Shown in pieces: positions 6,714 to 8,313 of a DNA stretch of 8,313 bases (position 1 is its first letter; every line of letters starts with the position of its first letter). The notes beneath the pieces were generated by a model. The model saw only the letters and a program-made list of their open reading frames with translations, ran no database searches and was not told the origin of the DNA. Source of the DNA: Planctomycetota bacterium (lineage in GTDB: Bacteria; Planctomycetota; Phycisphaerae; Phycisphaerales; UBA1924). The DNA is taken from the NCBI GenBank assembly GCA_023434205.1, contig JAEYTB010000019.1:1-8313 (forward strand), given 5' to 3'. Made by a program: the position numbers and the translations under genes.

Positions 6714-7676
6714 GTGACGGTGCAGCCCACGCGCTTTCTCGAGGTTGCTCAGCATCCAGCGAAGCTCTCGCTCCGTAACGGATGCATTGTCCTGACCAGA
6801 GAGGCCGATTCGCAGAGCCGGTTTGCGCAGGAGGGAGCACCCACCGTGGAAATCACGATCCCGGTGGGCGAACTCTCATGCGTGGTGCTGGCGCATCCAC
6901 AGGTGTATCTCACTCAGCCCGCGATGGCCGCGCTGATGGAAGCGGGCTGCCCACTCGTGGTGTGCGATGCCAACCACATGCCGGCGGGAATGATGCTTCC
7001 GCTCAAGGCCAACACCCTCCAGACCCAGAGGATGCTCGCGCAGGCGGCGACCCCGCGGCCCGTGCGCAAGCGACTCTGGCAGCAGATCGTGCGCTGGAAG
7101 GTGCGCGCCCAGGCGAGGGTGCTGGCATCTGTGCATGGCGACGATGGGGGGCTCTTTGCCTTGGCCGAAACGGTCCGTTCCGGCGACCCCGCGAACGTGG
7201 AGGCGCAGGCGGCGGCGCGCTACTGGCCCCTGCTCTTCCACGACCCGCTTTTCCGCCGCCGGTTTGACGCCCCCGACCAGAACCGCTTGCTTAACTACGG
7301 CTACGCCGTCCTGCGTGCCGCGGTGGCGCGGGCGATCTGCGCTGCGGGCCTTCATCCCACCCTTGGTTTACATCACCATCACCGTGAAAACCCCTACTGC
7401 CTTGCTGATGACCTGATGGAGCCCTACCGCCCGCTCATCGATGCCGAGGTCCGCGAGATTGTCGCGGGGTGGGGGGCCGACTCGCCGCTTACCCCTGAGA
7501 ACAAGAAGCGGCTGATCGAAGTGATGGACCTGAGGTTGGATGAAGCCGGACCTGGTTCTCCACTGCGACCGGTGACCGCCCACGTCGCGGGGACCGCATT
7601 CTCGGTCGCGCAGGCATTCGCACAGGGGGACGCGGCCGTGAAGGTCTTTTACCCGCGGGGTCTTGTGACCCCCTGA
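6714..7676 (+). CDS. cas1: Cas1, CRISPR spacer integrase
   Basis: A 320-residue Cas1 of the type II kind. With Cas2 it joins new spacers to the leader end of the array. The N-terminal beta domain (about residues 1-95) is followed by the helical catalytic domain. Glu163 lies in NVEAQAAARYW. A run of four histidines, 220-223, lies in LGLHHHHREN, where related proteins usually have HHNR or similar. LADDLMEPYRP (230-240) supplies the acidic metal ligands. The GTG at 6714 begins 6 bases after the cas9 stop. A GTG at 6720 is better spaced from GAGGGAG (6706-6712) and would give 318 residues; the choice does not alter the domain. The overlap of the ribosome site with the end of cas9 indicates one transcript. 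No frameshift or missing motif is seen. Confidence 0.96.
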   Translation: MTVQPTRFLEVAQHPAKLSLRNGCIVLTREADSQSRFAQEGAPTVEITIPVGELSCVVLAHPQVYLTQPAMAALMEAGCPLVVCDANHMPAGMMLPLKANTLQTQRMLAQAATPRPVRKRLWQQIVRWKVRAQARVLASVHGDDGGLFALAETVRSGDPANVEAQAAARYWPLLFHDPLFRRRFDAPDQNRLLNYGYAVLRAAVARAICAAGLHPTLGLHHHHRENPYCLADDLMEPYRPLIDAEVREIVAGWGADSPLTPENKKRLIEVMDLRLDEAGPGSPLRPVTAHVAGTAFSVAQAFAQGDAAVKVFYPRGLVTP

Positions 7677-7688
7677 GGAGAAGCGCAA

Positions 7689-8039
7689 GTGCAGGTGCGG
7701 CCGCGGAACTGGGACCCATCGGGGTATAAGTGGATGTGGCTCTTCGCGCTCTTCGATCTCCCCGTGGGCTCCAAGGAACAAAAAAAGTCGCACGCCAAGT
7801 TCCGCAAGTTCCTGCTCTCCCAGGGGTTCACCATGCTCCAGTTTTCGGTGTACGCCCGCCACTGCCCGACCGAAGAATCGGGGGAAGGGATCAAGGGCAG
7901 GGTGCGTCAGGAAGTGCCCGCTCACGGCCAGGTACGGCTTCTCATGGTAACCGACAAGCAGTTCTCAAAACAGGAGGTTTTCTTTGGAAAAACCCGGAGG
8001 GCCAGCGAAGAACCACCCCAGCAATTCATGCTTTTCTGA
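7689..8039 (+). CDS. cas2: Cas2, CRISPR adaptation subunit
   Basis: A 116-residue Cas2 that should form the dimer bridging two Cas1 dimers during spacer integration. The ferredoxin-like first strand is KWMWLFALFDLPVGSKEQ, with the conserved Asp23, followed by KFRKFLLSQGFTMLQFSVYAR. The C-terminus ends in QQFMLF, similar to the tails of other type II Cas2 proteins. The GTG at 7689 is 8 bases after AGGAG (7676-7680), which itself overlaps the cas1 stop. A GTG at 7695 is too far from it. This start gives about 14 residues before the first strand, slightly longer than many relatives. It is the last gene of the operon. Confidence 0.95.
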   Translation: MQVRPRNWDPSGYKWMWLFALFDLPVGSKEQKKSHAKFRKFLLSQGFTMLQFSVYARHCPTEESGEGIKGRVRQEVPAHGQVRLLMVTDKQFSKQEVFFGKTRRASEEPPQQFMLF

Positions 8040-8058
8040 GTGGGCGCGGGGCGGCTTG

Positions 8059-8076
8059 GCGGGTCTTCGGACCCGC
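8059..8076. terminator. UUCG-capped hairpin between cas2 and the array
   Basis: GCGGGTC (8059-8065), loop TTCG, GACCCGC (8070-8076): a perfect 7-bp stem with an unusually stable C(UUCG)G loop on the plus strand. It starts 19 bases after the cas2 stop codon. No T run follows. It could end or protect the cas operon message, and it also lies where minus-strand array transcripts would finish. Confidence 0.5.
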
Positions 8077-8135
8077 GTAAGTGCCAGCCGCTGCCGTACC
8101 TGCGATGCTCGTCCCCGCCCGCACCGAGGGGGGAC

Positions 8136-8313
8136 AGTGTATTCGAGCGACGCTTCCGGCCCGCCCACGGCCCTTCCCGTGCTCGCACAGCCCGATCCCC
8201 AAGTGTATTCGAGCGACGCTTCCGGCCCGCCCACGGCAGCGCGGTGGACGGGACCACCAACGTGTTCAGTGTATTCGAGCGACGCTTCCGGCCCGCCCAC
8301 GGCGCTCCACGCT
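8136..8313 (-). CRISPR. Type II-C CRISPR array, cut by the window edge
   Basis: Three identical 36-base repeats lie at 8136-8171, 8202-8237 and 8268-8303. On the plus strand each begins AGTGTATTCGAGCGACG and ends CGGCCCGCCCACGGC. Two 30-base spacers (8172-8201 and 8238-8267) and 10 bases of a third follow. The minus strand is the inferred crRNA sense, because only that orientation matches the tracrRNA reading. In that sense each repeat begins GCCGTG and ends in TACACT, similar in place to the -10 box inside meningococcal II-C repeats. The 96 bases between cas2 and the first repeat are GC-rich and not leader-like, so the leader is probably at the far end and these are the oldest spacers. No spacer match is seen elsewhere in the window. 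Confidence 0.97.

Noticed and set aside
3594..8039. Type II-A or II-B assignment
   Set aside because: No csn2 or cas4 lies in the operon, and the Cas9 size and motifs fit II-C.
7965..8300. Minus-strand protein with 22-residue repeats of GGPEASLEYT type
   Set aside because: This is the CRISPR array translated: the repeat plus spacer is 66 bases, a multiple of three, so the frame stays open.

Overview
This window looks like a chromosomal defence island from a GC-rich bacterium. Third codon positions are mostly G or C, and GTG starts follow clear Shine-Dalgarno sites. The Cas9 is of a compact type II-C kind. A planctomycete-like host is possible, but that is a guess from overall character, and no marker gene is present to settle it.

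Layout. Positions 9-104 hold a strictly phased 8-base tandem repeat. At 121-1350 (+) is a PD-(D/E)XK nuclease-family protein, followed by a GC hairpin. At 1448-2173 (-) is a GIY-YIG nuclease with a C-terminal RAMA-like domain. It diverges from a gene at 2324-3394 (+) that joins an EVE/PUA-like N-terminal domain to a type I restriction-like PD-(D/E)XK domain. From 3420 to the window end lies a type II-C CRISPR-Cas locus: tracrRNA (3420-3537, -), cas9 (3594-6707, +), cas1 (6714-7676, +), cas2 (7689-8039, +) and the first three identical 36-base repeats of an array (8136 onward), cut by the window edge. There is no csn2 or cas4, which is the II-C layout.

How it works together. cas9, cas1 and cas2 form a tight operon with gaps of 6 and 12 bases. 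Cas1-Cas2 should insert spacers. Cas9, guided by crRNA paired to tracrRNA, should cut matching DNA with its HNH and RuvC sites. The tracrRNA is not annotated by ORF logic but can be read directly. It has a TTGACA-N17-TACATT promoter on the minus strand, an anti-repeat complementary to almost the whole CRISPR repeat, a 5-bp nexus-like hairpin, and a stem followed by six T. Its orientation implies that the array is transcribed on the minus strand, towards cas2, so the leader end lies beyond the window. The tracrRNA and cas9 promoters appear to overlap back to back.

The three upstream genes are all nuclease-type proteins, and two carry domains of the kind that read modified DNA. This suggests modification-sensing restriction next to the CRISPR system, but that function is inferred from domain resemblance only.
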